64,000 nt of DNA from Amycolatopsis australiensis (GTDB taxonomy: Bacteria; Actinomycetota; Actinomycetes; Mycobacteriales; Pseudonocardiaceae). The stretch spans positions 6,076,001 to 6,140,000 of the forward strand of contig NZ_FPJG01000006.1 of the NCBI RefSeq assembly GCF_900119165.1, written 5' to 3'. The notes under the pieces were generated by a model that was not told where the DNA came from, did no database searches, and saw nothing but the letters and a program-made list of their open reading frames with translations. The position numbers and the translations under genes were made by a program. This document shows positions 18,671-27,039 of this stretch, in pieces (position 1 is the first letter of the stretch; each line of letters begins with the position of its first letter).

Positions 18671-20652
18671 CGGCGGCTCCGCACCGGCTCGCGGCCCGCC
18701 GGGACCCGCGGGAACCACCAGTTGGCCTCGCCGGACCACGTCATCACCGCCGGGACCAGCACGCACCGCACGACGACGGCGTCGAGAAGGACGGCCACGG
18801 TCAGGCCGACGCCCGCCTCCCGCACGACGCGGGCGTCCACGAACGCGAACGCCACGAACACCAGCGCCATGATCAGGGCGGCCGCGGTGATGGTCCGCCC
18901 GGTCGCCGCGACGCCGCCGACCACCGCGGCCCGGGTGTCGCCGTGGCGCCGCCACGCCTCCTGGATCCGCGCGATGAGGAAGACTTCGTAGTCCATCGAG
19001 AGCCCGAAGAGCCCGGCGAACAGGAACACCGGCAGGTACGGCTCGATCGGGCCGCCGAAGACGGTCACGACCGCGCCCGTCGTCGCGGCGGCGGTGAGCA
19101 GGTTCATCGCCGCCGCCGTCAGCGGGATCACGACGCTGCGGAACACCCAGGCCAGCAGCAGCACCGAGATGCCGACGACGCTGCCGAGGAACAGCGGCAG
19201 CCGCGCGGTGACGGCCGCGGAGAAGTCGGCGCGGGCCGCGACGAGCCCGCCGACGTGCGTGTCCGGCCCGCCGATGGTCGTGGCCATCGTCCGCGTCCAG
19301 GTCAGCAGCTCGCCGGTGGCCGGGTCGTCCGGGGCGGTCCGCGGGGTGACCGCGAGCAGCCAGCCGCCGCTCGGCAGCGTGACCGGCGTCCCCACGGCGG
19401 CGCGGGCGAGCAGCGCTTCCCGGAGTGTCCCCATCGAGGGGTCGCCGGTGCCCACCACGAGCAGATCGGCGCCGGCGCCGGGGCCGAAGCCCTGCTCCAG
19501 CAGCTCGGCGGCGGTCTTGGTGACGCTGCCGGGCGGGTCGAGGGTGGCGTCCGGGACGCCGAGGCGCAGGCCGGTCACCGGCAGCGCGAGCACGGCGACG
19601 ACGAGCAGCGCCGCGAGCGTGTACGGTCCCGGCCGCCGGGTCACCGAGGCCGCGAGCCGGGCCCAGCGGCCACCGCCGCCCGCTGCGGGAACCCGCATCC
19701 GCCCGGCCACCGGGCGCAGCAACGCCGGCAGCAGCGTCAGCGTGGCCGAAGCGGTGAGCAGCACGGAAACCGCCGCCGCCGCGGCGATCCCGTCGAGGAA
19801 CGGCAGGCCGACGGTCAGCATGCCGGCGAGCGAAACGCACACGGTCACGCCGGCGAAGACCACGCTGCGGCCGGACGTCGCCGCCGCGGCCGCCAACGCC
19901 GCCGCGGGTTCCGCGCCGTCCCGGCGGCCCTGCCGGAAGCGGGTGAGCACGAACAGCGCGTAGTCGACGCCGACGCCGAGACCCAGCAGCGCGGCGATCT
20001 CGGTGCTGATCCCGGGCACGGTCAGGACGTGCGACACGAGCGTGACGACGGCGAGCGCGCAGCCGACCGACACGGCCGCGGTGAGCACCGGGAGCAGCAC
20101 GCAGCACGCCGACCGGAACGTCACCAGCAGCACGAGCGCCGCGGCGAGCAGGCCGATCCCGGCGTTGCCCAGATCCGGCGCGGCGGCCGTCATCGCGGCG
20201 AGCTCGCCCGCCGCCCCGGCGGTCAGCCCGCCGGCGTTCCGGACGACCCCGGCGAACGCCTCCGCCGTGCCCCGGCCCAGGTCCGCGGCCGGCGCGTCGA
20301 ACCGCACGGTGAGCACCGCGATCCGCCGGTCGGCCGACACCCGGCCGGGCGGCGGGCTCACGGCCACCACGCGCGGGAGGGCCGCCAGCCGGGCGGCGAG
20401 CGCGTCGAGCCGGGCGCGGCCGGTGCCGGCGTCGACCGGACCGTCCGGTGCGCGGACGACCACGTGCTCCTCGGTCCCGGCACCGCGCAGCAGGCGTGTG
20501 GCGGCGGTGCTGTCCGCGCCGGGCAGGACGACCGTGTCACGGAAGGCCCCGCCGGTGTGCAGCGCGGCGAAGCCGAGTCCGGCCAGCGCGGCCAGCCACA
20601 GCGCGACCACCACCACCGCGTGCCGGAAGCACCACGAAACGACGGTCGTCAT
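18667..20652 (-). CDS. MmpL-family RND lipid transporter
   Basis: A 661-aa RND-type transporter of the MmpL family: two repeats, each with one leading helix, an external loop and five further helices. The proton-relay Asp-Tyr pairs appear as GLGVGVDYALFVL near residue 235 and GLSMDYEVFLIA near 560. MmpL proteins carry finished polyketide or mycolyl lipids across the membrane in mycobacteria. It is the first gene of the operon MmpL-MFS-FAAL-PKS-AccD-esterase-lipase. The ATG at 20652 follows GGGGAGAACGGG. The upstream 200 bases are notably A+T-richer than the genes and probably hold the operon promoter. Confidence 0.9.
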   Translation of the reverse strand: MTTVVSWCFRHAVVVVALWLAALAGLGFAALHTGGAFRDTVVLPGADSTAATRLLRGAGTEEHVVVRAPDGPVDAGTGRARLDALAARLAALPRVVAVSPPPGRVSADRRIAVLTVRFDAPAADLGRGTAEAFAGVVRNAGGLTAGAAGELAAMTAAAPDLGNAGIGLLAAALVLLVTFRSACCVLLPVLTAAVSVGCALAVVTLVSHVLTVPGISTEIAALLGLGVGVDYALFVLTRFRQGRRDGAEPAAALAAAAATSGRSVVFAGVTVCVSLAGMLTVGLPFLDGIAAAAAVSVLLTASATLTLLPALLRPVAGRMRVPAAGGGGRWARLAASVTRRPGPYTLAALLVVAVLALPVTGLRLGVPDATLDPPGSVTKTAAELLEQGFGPGAGADLLVVGTGDPSMGTLREALLARAAVGTPVTLPSGGWLLAVTPRTAPDDPATGELLTWTRTMATTIGGPDTHVGGLVAARADFSAAVTARLPLFLGSVVGISVLLLAWVFRSVVIPLTAAAMNLLTAAATTGAVVTVFGGPIEPYLPVFLFAGLFGLSMDYEVFLIARIQEAWRRHGDTRAAVVGGVAATGRTITAAALIMALVFVAFAFVDARVVREAGVGLTVAVLLDAVVVRCVLVPAVMTWSGEANWWFPRVPAGREPVRSRR

Positions 20653-20862
20653 CCCGTTCTCCCCGCGCGCATGGTTGATCACGCTAACAATGAATCGGGG
20701 CGCGAAGATACCGTCCGGCGACACAAATCCAATTCGGAAAACCCTTGCCGCGGTGAGTGTTTCGCCGTTTGTCGGACGTATGCCAAAAAGGCGCGTGACC
20801 ATTGGTCTCCGCGTGACAGAACCCGCGTCCGGGGTAGCGCGCCGGCGCCGGAAGGGGTGACG
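20653..20862. promoter_or_regulatory. A+T-richer region upstream of the lipid operon
   Basis: About 200 bases with runs such as CCAATTCGGAAAACCC and GCCAAAAAGGCG, unlike the surrounding coding sequence. It must contain the leftward promoter of the MmpL-lipase operon. A half-site-like CATTGTTAGCG is read leftward near 20690. No clear -10/-35 pair could be fixed. Confidence 0.4.
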
Positions 20863-21006
20863 ATGACTCGGACGATCACGCACGCGACGGTCCCGCGGGA
20901 CACCGGCCGGGGCGCGGCGGCTGTGGTGCTCGCTGCCGGCGGAGCGGCGAATCCTCGAGGAGATCCAGCGGTGCCCGAGTACGCCAAGCCGCCGAACGGG
21001 CCTTGA
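20863..21006 (+). CDS. Possible small protein (47 aa), unrecognised
   Basis: An ATG with a purine-rich GGAAGGGG eight bases upstream opens 47 codons beginning MTRTITHATVPRDTGRG. No family is recognised. A neighbouring frame gives ERRILEEIQR, so this may be a worn-down gene end rather than a real gene. Listed with low confidence because of the ribosome-binding site. Confidence 0.25.
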   Translation: MTRTITHATVPRDTGRGAAAVVLAAGGAANPRGDPAVPEYAKPPNGP

Positions 21007-21031
21007 CCGCTTGGCCGGTCCTCCACCAAGC

Positions 21032-21045
21032 TGTTAGCGCTAACA
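21032..21045. promoter_or_regulatory. LacI-family operator upstream of galM
   Basis: TGTTAGCGCTAACA, a perfect 14-bp palindrome immediately before the galM ribosome-binding site. It is of the LacI/GalR operator type with a central CG. A nearly identical site lies before the GH43 gene at 47218. Confidence 0.75.
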
Positions 21046-21064
21046 CTGTTGGAGGACCTCACCG

Positions 21065-22117
21065 ATGACCCGATCCGAGCTCACGCGGGAGTTCTTCGGC
21101 CGCGTCGGCGGCACCGACGTCCACCGCTACACCCTGGCCCGGGCCGGCGGGCTCACCGTGCGCGTCCTCGACTACGGCGGGGTCATCCAGTCACTCGAAG
21201 CGCCGGACCGCGAAGGACGCCCGGGCAACGTCGTCCTCGGCTACCCCGATCTCGACGGCTACGTCGCCAACAACCGCCCGGACGCCCCGCGGGTGTTCCT
21301 CGGCGCGGTGATCGGCCGGTTCGCGAACCGGATCGCCGGCGGGACGTTCGCCCTCGACGGCGTGCTGCACCGGCTTCCGGTCAACGACGGGAAGAACAGC
21401 CTGCACGGCGGCCCCGCCGGGTTCGACACGCGGGTGTGGTCCGCGGCGGAGGTGCCCGGCGGCCTCCGGCTGACGCTGGTCAGCCCGGACGGCGACCAGG
21501 GCTACCCCGGCCGGCTCACCACCGAGGTCACCTACCGCCTCGACGACCGGCTGACCATCGCCTACCGCGCGTGGACCGACGCGCCGACGGTGGTCAACCT
21601 GACCAACCACACGTACTGGAACCTCGCCGGCACCGGGGACGTCCACGGGCACTGGCTGGCCATCGCGGCGAGCCGCTACTGCCCCACCGACGCGAACCAG
21701 ATCCCGGACGGCGACCCGGCCCCGGTCGAGGGCACGCCGTTCGACTTCCGGCGCCCGGCGCGGATCGGCGCCCGGCTCGCCGACCCCGACCCCCAGCTGG
21801 CGATCGGCCGCGGCTACGACCACAACTGGGTGCTCGACGACGGCGCGCCCTTCGCCGCGCGCGCCTGGGACCCGGCCTCCGGGCGGCAGCTGACGATGTG
21901 GACGACCGAGCCGGGCCTGCAGTTCTACTCGGGCAACTACCTCGGCGCGGACGGCCGCCCGTACCACCGCGGCGCGGGGTTCGCGTTGGAGGCCCAGCAC
22001 TTCCCCGATTCGCCGAACCGGCCGGACTTCCCGGGCACGGTGCTGCGGCCGGGCGAGGTCTACCACCAGGAGACGGCCTTCGAGCTGGCCACGGCCGACC
22101 GGCCGCCGGTGGCGTGA
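21065..22117 (+). CDS. galM: Aldose 1-epimerase (mutarotase)
   Basis: A 350-aa galactose mutarotase-like enzyme that interconverts alpha and beta anomers of aldoses. Family signatures are GRFANRIAGG near residue 92, NDGKNSLHGGPAGFD near 118, catalytic His in LTNHTYWNLAG near 180 and the catalytic Glu in ALEAQHFPDSPN near 315. GGAGG lies eleven bases before the ATG. There is no signal peptide, so it is cytoplasmic. The upstream palindrome links it to the GH43 gene, suggesting a role in using L-arabinose or galactose from plant polymers. Confidence 0.93.
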   Translation: MTRSELTREFFGRVGGTDVHRYTLARAGGLTVRVLDYGGVIQSLEAPDREGRPGNVVLGYPDLDGYVANNRPDAPRVFLGAVIGRFANRIAGGTFALDGVLHRLPVNDGKNSLHGGPAGFDTRVWSAAEVPGGLRLTLVSPDGDQGYPGRLTTEVTYRLDDRLTIAYRAWTDAPTVVNLTNHTYWNLAGTGDVHGHWLAIAASRYCPTDANQIPDGDPAPVEGTPFDFRRPARIGARLADPDPQLAIGRGYDHNWVLDDGAPFAARAWDPASGRQLTMWTTEPGLQFYSGNYLGADGRPYHRGAGFALEAQHFPDSPNRPDFPGTVLRPGEVYHQETAFELATADRPPVA

Positions 22118-22166
22118 GCGACAGTTGCGCCACGGACGGCCGCCTTCGCCGTTACCCTCGCCGGTC

Positions 22167-22871
22167 ATGGAAGACCTCGCCGCCGACCTCGCGCCCACCG
22201 GTGTGCTGCGTGCCGCCGTCAACCTCGGCAACCCCGTGCTGGCGCACGGGACGCCGGCCGAGCCCGGCGGGGTGACGGTCGACCTCGCGCGTGCGGTGGG
22301 CGCCCGGCTGGGCGTGCCGGTGCAGCTGCGGTGCTTCGACGCGGCCCGCAAGTCGTTCGAGGCACTCACCTCCGGCGCGGCCGACCTGGCGTTCCTGGCG
22401 ATCGAGCCGGCCCGCGCGGCCGAGGTCGCCTTCACCGAGCCGTACGTGGTGATCGAAGGCGTGTACGTCGTCCCGGACCGCTCGCCGTTCCGCTCGCCGG
22501 CCGACGTCGACCGCCCGGGTGTCCGGATCGGCGTCAAGCAGGGTTCGGCGTACGACCTGTACCTGACGCGGACGCTCGCGCACGCGACGGTGGTGCGCGG
22601 CCCGGACGGTGTCGTCGCGTTCGAAGAGCAGGGGCTGGAGGTCGCCGCGGGAATCCGGCAGCCGATGACCGCCTACGCGGCCGAGCACCCGGGAACCCGC
22701 GTGCTCGAGGAGCGGTTCATGCGGATCCGCCAGGCGGTCGCCACGACCCCGGACCGCCGCCCCGGGACGGTGGCGTTCCTGGGTGAGCTGGTGGCGGAGC
22801 TGAAGGCGAACGGATTCGTCGCGGAGTCCCTGCGGCGCGCGAACCAGCCGGACGCGCTGGTCGCGGACTGA
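22167..22871 (+). CDS. Solute-binding family 3-like protein without signal peptide
   Basis: A 234-aa periplasmic-binding-protein fold of the extracellular solute-binding family 3: VLRAAVNLGNPVL, VDLARAVGARLGVPVQL, ADLAFLAIEPARAAEVAFTEPY and GVKQGSAYDLYLTR. It has no signal peptide or lipobox, and no permease or ATPase gene is next to it. It may therefore be a cytoplasmic sensor or enzyme-like relative rather than a transporter part. I prefer the ATG at 22167 over an in-frame one at 22125 because the family fold begins there and a TACCCT box sits about 10 bases upstream, as for a leaderless mRNA. Confidence 0.75.
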   Translation: MEDLAADLAPTGVLRAAVNLGNPVLAHGTPAEPGGVTVDLARAVGARLGVPVQLRCFDAARKSFEALTSGAADLAFLAIEPARAAEVAFTEPYVVIEGVYVVPDRSPFRSPADVDRPGVRIGVKQGSAYDLYLTRTLAHATVVRGPDGVVAFEEQGLEVAAGIRQPMTAYAAEHPGTRVLEERFMRIRQAVATTPDRRPGTVAFLGELVAELKANGFVAESLRRANQPDALVAD

Positions 22872-22915
22872 GCCGCGGGCCACGGGCGTTCCGGTCACCG
22901 GGGGAAGCCGGCGGC

Positions 22916-23335
22916 TCACGAAACCCCGCACGGCGTCAGCACGCACACCGGGATGACGCGCCCGGCTTTGCGCTCGTAGCCGGTGAAGAACGGCGCCTCG
23001 CGGAGGACGACGTCGCGCCACAGCCGATCGCGCTCGGCCGGATCCGGGACGCGCACGGCGACGTCGCGCGCCCGGTCGCCGACCTGCACCCGCGCCTGCC
23101 GGGCCACGCGGACGTTGCGGAACCACTGCGGCTCCCGCTTCGCGCCGCCCGCCGACGCGGCCACCAGGTAGCCACCCTCGTGGGTGAAGTAGGCGACCGG
23201 GACCGTGTGCGGGTTGCCGGTCCGGCGGCCGTCGACCGTGAGGAGCAGGACGGGCAGCCGTTTCGCCGACCGGGCGACGCCCCGGCGGTACAGCGCCACG
23301 GCGAGCCGGTTCGCCACGCGCAGGAGCGTCCTCAT
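22916..23335 (-). CDS. Nitroreductase/deazaflavin-dependent (DDN-type) oxidoreductase family protein
   Basis: A 139-aa protein of the F420-dependent DDN/FDOR-B split beta-barrel family: LLLTVDGRRTGNPHTVPVAYF, GYLVAASAGGAKREPQWFRNV and VRVPDPAERDRLW are typical. These enzymes use deazaflavin F420H2 to reduce quinones or nitro compounds. It overlaps the upstream SnoaL-like gene by four bases (ATGA), forming a two-gene unit. The substrate is unknown. Confidence 0.85.
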   Translation of the reverse strand: MRTLLRVANRLAVALYRRGVARSAKRLPVLLLTVDGRRTGNPHTVPVAYFTHEGGYLVAASAGGAKREPQWFRNVRVARQARVQVGDRARDVAVRVPDPAERDRLWRDVVLREAPFFTGYERKAGRVIPVCVLTPCGVS

Positions 23336-23754
23336 GACGCGAGCCCGAGCTGGACGCGGAGGGTGTGCTCGTCCCAGAGCGTCCACCGCTGGGTGAACCG
23401 GCCGGCCGGGCCGACGCGGTAGATGTCGACCAGGTTCACCCGCAGCCGCGCGCCGGTGGCCGCGGGCAGCCCGGCGAACGCCGCGCCGCTGTGCGTGCCG
23501 GTGACGGTGAGCCGCTGGGCGAGCGTGTCGCCTTCGACCACCTGCTGTTCGGTGTGCGCCCGCAGGTCGGGGAACGCGCGCCGCATTTCGGTGACGAACT
23601 GCGCCAGCTCCGTGACGCCGGTCGTGCGGTCCTCGGCGGCGAGGTACTGGACGTACGCGGGGTCGACGAGCTCGTCGAGGACCGCGAGGTCGCCCTGGTT
23701 GAACAGCTCTTCGGTGATTCGGCGGGCCCGCGCCCGGAATTCGTCGGGTGTCAT
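23332..23754 (-). CDS. SnoaL-like/ester cyclase family protein
   Basis: A 140-aa protein of the NTF2-like SnoaL ester-cyclase type: ITEELFNQGDLAVLDELVDPAYVQY near the start, GVTELAQFVTEMRRAFPDL, and GTHSGAAFAGLPATG-like core with a final FTQRWTLWDE. Members bind small hydrophobic ligands or catalyse cyclisation and hydrolysis. It is divergent from the large XRE/TPR regulator and coupled to the DDN-type gene, so all three may form one regulated set. Confidence 0.8.
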   Translation of the reverse strand: MTPDEFRARARRITEELFNQGDLAVLDELVDPAYVQYLAAEDRTTGVTELAQFVTEMRRAFPDLRAHTEQQVVEGDTLAQRLTVTGTHSGAAFAGLPAATGARLRVNLVDIYRVGPAGRFTQRWTLWDEHTLRVQLGLAS

Positions 23755-23847
23755 GCGGCCCAGCCTCGCGCCCGGGCGCGGACGGGACCACGACGTTCGC
23801 TCACCGTCGGCTTGACACATTCGCCCGGCCCGCGACGATTCACAGCC

Positions 23848-26283
23848 GTGACCTTCTCCGCCCTGCTCAAGCGGCTGCGCCTGGCCGCGGGCCTGACCCA
23901 GGAGGCGCTCGCCGAGCGCGCCGGGGTGAGCCCGCGCGCGGTCAGCGACCTCGAACGCGATCCGCGCCGGGCCCCGCGGCTGGACACGGTCCGGCTGCTC
24001 GCCGACGCACTGGCGCTGGCCGAGCCGGACCGCGCCGCGCTGCTGGCGGCGGCGCGCCCGGCGGGGTCGCCGCCGCCGCCCGTGTCCGGGCCACCGCGGC
24101 TGCTGCCGCCGCTGATCGGCCGCGACGGGGTGGCCGCCGCGCTGGTCGAGCTGCTGGAACGCGGCGAGACGCGGCTGCTGACGCTCACCGGCCCCGGCGG
24201 CGTGGGCAAGACCCGGCTCGCGCTGGAGGTCTTCGAAACGGTCCGGCCGCGCTTCCCGGAGGGCGCGTTCTTCGTCGACCTCGCGCCGCTGCGCGCGCCT
24301 GACCAGGTCGTCGCCGCGATCGCGCACGAAACCGGGCTCGACGAACGCGGGCCGGCCCCGGTCGCCGACCGGCTGGCCGCGGCGTTCCGCGGCAAGCGGG
24401 TGCTGCTGCTGCTCGACAACTTCGAGCACCTCGTCGAGGCCGGTGCCGGCGTGCTGGCGCTGCTCGGCGCGTGCCCGGGGGTGACGGTGCTGGTCACCAG
24501 CCGGGTGCCGCTGCGCGTGCGCGCCGAGCGCGAGTACCGGATCGCGCCGCTGGAGTCCGGCGCGCCGGACGCGCCGGCCGTGCGGCTGTTCACCGAACGC
24601 GCCACCGCCGCGGGCGTGTCCCTCGAAGCGGACGAAACGGTCGCGCGGATCTGCCGCCGGCTCGAGGGCCTGCCGCTGGCGATCGAGCTCGCCGCGGCGC
24701 GGACCCGCGTGCTGCCGCCTGCCGTCCTGCTCGAACGGCTCGGGCAGCGGCTGCCGATGCTGGTCGGCGGGCCACGCGACCTGCCCGACCGGCAGCGCAC
24801 GATGCGTGACGCGATCGGCTGGAGCCACCAGCTGCTGTCGCCGCCGGCGCAGGCGTTGTTCCGGACGTTGTCGGTGTTCGTGGGCGGCTGCCCGCTGGCG
24901 GCGGTCGACGACCTCGACACGCTGACCGAGCTCGTCGACGCCAGCCTCGTCACCACCGGCCCGGACGGCCGCCTCGGCATGCTGGAGACGATCCGCGAGT
25001 ACGGGCTGGAACGGCTGCGCGAAGCCGGCGAGGAGGCCACGGCCGTCGCGCGGCACATCGAATACTTCGCCGACCTGCCGCCCGAGGCGGTGGAGCCCGA
25101 AAAGGACAACGTGCGGGCCGCGCTGGACCGGGCCCTGGACCGCGGGGATGCCGCCCACGCGTTGCGGCTGTGGGTCGCGCTGTCGGGATTCTGGACCGAC
25201 CACGGCCTCCTGCAGGAGGGGGTCCGCGCCGCGAAGGCCGCGCTGGCCCTGCCCGGCGACGCACCGGACCGGCTCACGGCACTGGCCGGCGCGGCGCGGA
25301 TGGCGACCGAGATCTCCGCGTTCGAGGACGCGTCGGCGTGGTGCGAAGAGCTGGTCGTCCGCGCGCGCGGACGCGAACTCGTCACGGCGCTGAACACGCG
25401 TGGCGTGCTGGCGCGGCAGCTCGACCGCTACGCGGAGTCCGTCGCGGACCACGAGCGGGCGCTGGCGCTCGCCGAAGCGACCGGGGACCGGGCGGGCCAC
25501 GCGGCCGCACTGGTCGGCCTGGCCTACACGCTGTTGTTCACCGGGGAAACGGGCCGGGCGATCGAGCTGGCCGAGCGGGGCCTGGCCGAGACGCGCGCGG
25601 CGGGTTCGAGGCGGGAGATCGCGGACGCGCTGATCGTGCTGGCGTGGCAGGCGATGCACGCGGGCCGGCACGAGCGCGCGCGGGAGCTGGGAACCGAAGG
25701 CGTCGCGTCGGCCCGGTCGATCGGCGACCGCAGCCGGGTGGCGGAGGGGCTGCGGATCCTGGGCACGAACGCCCAGCTGATGGGCAGCCACGAGGAGGCG
25801 GCGGAGGCACTGCGGGAGTGCGAGCGCCTCAACCGCGAGCGCGGCGACGACCGCACGGCGGACCAGCTCCTGGCGCACCTGGCGCACGTGGCCATGCTCA
25901 CCGGCGACCTGGCCGAAGCCCGCGAGAAGGGCGTCGCGGCCTTGGAATCGGCCCGCCACCACGACGACCTGTGGGCAACGGCGATGTCGACCACCCAGCT
26001 GGGACACGTCGAGCTGGCGGACGGACGGGTGGAGCGAGCCCACGAGCTGTTCACGGAGAGCCGGGAGCTGTTCGCACGGATCGGCAACCCGATGTATTTG
26101 TCGTGGTGCCTGGAGGGCTTGGCGGCGATCGCCCTGGCGGACGGCGACGCTGCGGGGGCGGCGGAGTTGTGCGGGGAGCGGGAGGAGCTGCTGGACCGCC
26201 TGGACGCCCGGTTGCCGCCGATGAACCCGCCCGGCTTCCGGGAGGTCTTGGCCGCAGTGGCGGGGGTGGCGCGGGAGGGGTAG
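23848..26283 (+). CDS. XRE-type regulator with AAA/NB-ARC-like ATPase and TPR domains
   Basis: An 811-aa multidomain regulator. Residues 5-65 are an XRE HTH (LLKRLRLAAGLTQEALAERAGVSPRAVSDLE). A STAND-type ATPase follows with Walker A GPGGVGKTRLA near 115, Walker B VLLLLDNFEHL near 187, sensor TSRVPLRVRAE and GLPLAIELAAARTR. From about 400 to the end are TPR-like helical repeats (several blocks with A-x-E-A-L spacing). Such SARP/AfsR-like proteins switch on secondary metabolism or stress genes after ligand sensing. The GTG start at 23848 fits the HTH N-terminus. It is divergent from the SnoaL-DDN pair. Confidence 0.88.
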   Translation: MTFSALLKRLRLAAGLTQEALAERAGVSPRAVSDLERDPRRAPRLDTVRLLADALALAEPDRAALLAAARPAGSPPPPVSGPPRLLPPLIGRDGVAAALVELLERGETRLLTLTGPGGVGKTRLALEVFETVRPRFPEGAFFVDLAPLRAPDQVVAAIAHETGLDERGPAPVADRLAAAFRGKRVLLLLDNFEHLVEAGAGVLALLGACPGVTVLVTSRVPLRVRAEREYRIAPLESGAPDAPAVRLFTERATAAGVSLEADETVARICRRLEGLPLAIELAAARTRVLPPAVLLERLGQRLPMLVGGPRDLPDRQRTMRDAIGWSHQLLSPPAQALFRTLSVFVGGCPLAAVDDLDTLTELVDASLVTTGPDGRLGMLETIREYGLERLREAGEEATAVARHIEYFADLPPEAVEPEKDNVRAALDRALDRGDAAHALRLWVALSGFWTDHGLLQEGVRAAKAALALPGDAPDRLTALAGAARMATEISAFEDASAWCEELVVRARGRELVTALNTRGVLARQLDRYAESVADHERALALAEATGDRAGHAAALVGLAYTLLFTGETGRAIELAERGLAETRAAGSRREIADALIVLAWQAMHAGRHERARELGTEGVASARSIGDRSRVAEGLRILGTNAQLMGSHEEAAEALRECERLNRERGDDRTADQLLAHLAHVAMLTGDLAEAREKGVAALESARHHDDLWATAMSTTQLGHVELADGRVERAHELFTESRELFARIGNPMYLSWCLEGLAAIALADGDAAGAAELCGEREELLDRLDARLPPMNPPGFREVLAAVAGVAREG

Positions 26284-26390
26284 CGGGTTTCGCCCGAGGC
26301 CCGAAGACCCGCGCGGCGCGCAGGCTCTGGCTTGGGCTGGTCCGGGACCGCCGGTCGCATCGGCCTCGCAGCCCGATGGCCGCCGGCGCC

Positions 26391-26555
26391 GCCCCGCACC
26401 CGGGCCGCCCACACCGCCGCCATCTCACAACCCGGCGGCCGCAGGCACAGCCCCGCACCCGGGCCGCCCGTGCGGCCGCCATCTCACAACCCGGCGGCCG
26501 CAGGCACAGCCCCGCACCCGAGCCACCCACACCGCCGTCATCTCACAGCCGCTCG
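26391..26555. repeat. 59-bp tandem repeat, about 2.7 copies
   Basis: The unit starts GCCCCGCACCCGGGCCGCCC and includes CATCTCACAACCCGGCGGCC. Copies begin at 26391, 26450 and 26509, exactly 59 bases apart, with few changes; the third copy is partial and fades near 26555. It occupies most of the 396-base gap (26284-26679) between the TPR regulator and a membrane protein gene. No hairpin typical of a terminator was identified; the rest of the gap holds only the next gene's ribosome-binding site. Confidence 0.8.
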
Positions 26556-26679
26556 CCCGTTCGTCTCCCGGTGCCGGGCTTGTCCGGGCAACGGTTAGTG
26601 CTCGGTGGGTGCGCGTCGTGGTTCGGGGTGGTTCTCCGGGCGAGGCTTGAGGCCGGTTCGAGAACTTCCGGAGGACACC

Positions 26680-27039
26680 ATGACCCGCACTCCTGTCTTC
26701 ACCACCGGCTACGTCATCTGCGTCGTGCTGGGGCTGGCCGATGTCGCCGGCTTGGCCGGGCTCGCCATGGACGATCCGCCGCCCACCGTCGTCGTCCTGC
26801 TCGGCGGGCTGTTCGGGCTCGTCACGCTGGCCGGGGCCGTTCCCGCCTGGCGGGGCCACCGGGCCGGCCAGGTCACCGTCGTCGGCTCGCGGGTGCTGTC
26901 CGCGATGCTGGCCGCCCCCGCCTTCTTCGTCCCGGCCTCGGCCTGGGAACGGCTGCTCGCCGCCGTCATGATCGTCTTGTCGATCGTCGGCCTCGGGCTG
27001 CTCGTCAGCGGTGCGCGGCAACGCGCGCTGGCGCCATGA
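26680..27039 (+). CDS. Small integral membrane protein (119 aa)
   Basis: A protein of 119 aa with four hydrophobic segments (near residues 8-28, 36-55, 65-85, 90-112) and short loops. No enzymatic motif is visible. The start ATG follows CGGAGGACACC. It overlaps the next membrane protein by four bases (ATGA), so the two probably function together. Function unknown. Confidence 0.75.
   Translation: MTRTPVFTTGYVICVVLGLADVAGLAGLAMDDPPPTVVVLLGGLFGLVTLAGAVPAWRGHRAGQVTVVGSRVLSAMLAAPAFFVPASAWERLLAAVMIVLSIVGLGLLVSGARQRALAP

Noticed and set aside
26391..26555. CRISPR array
   Set aside because: Units are 59 bases and directly adjacent, without unique spacers, and there are no cas genes.
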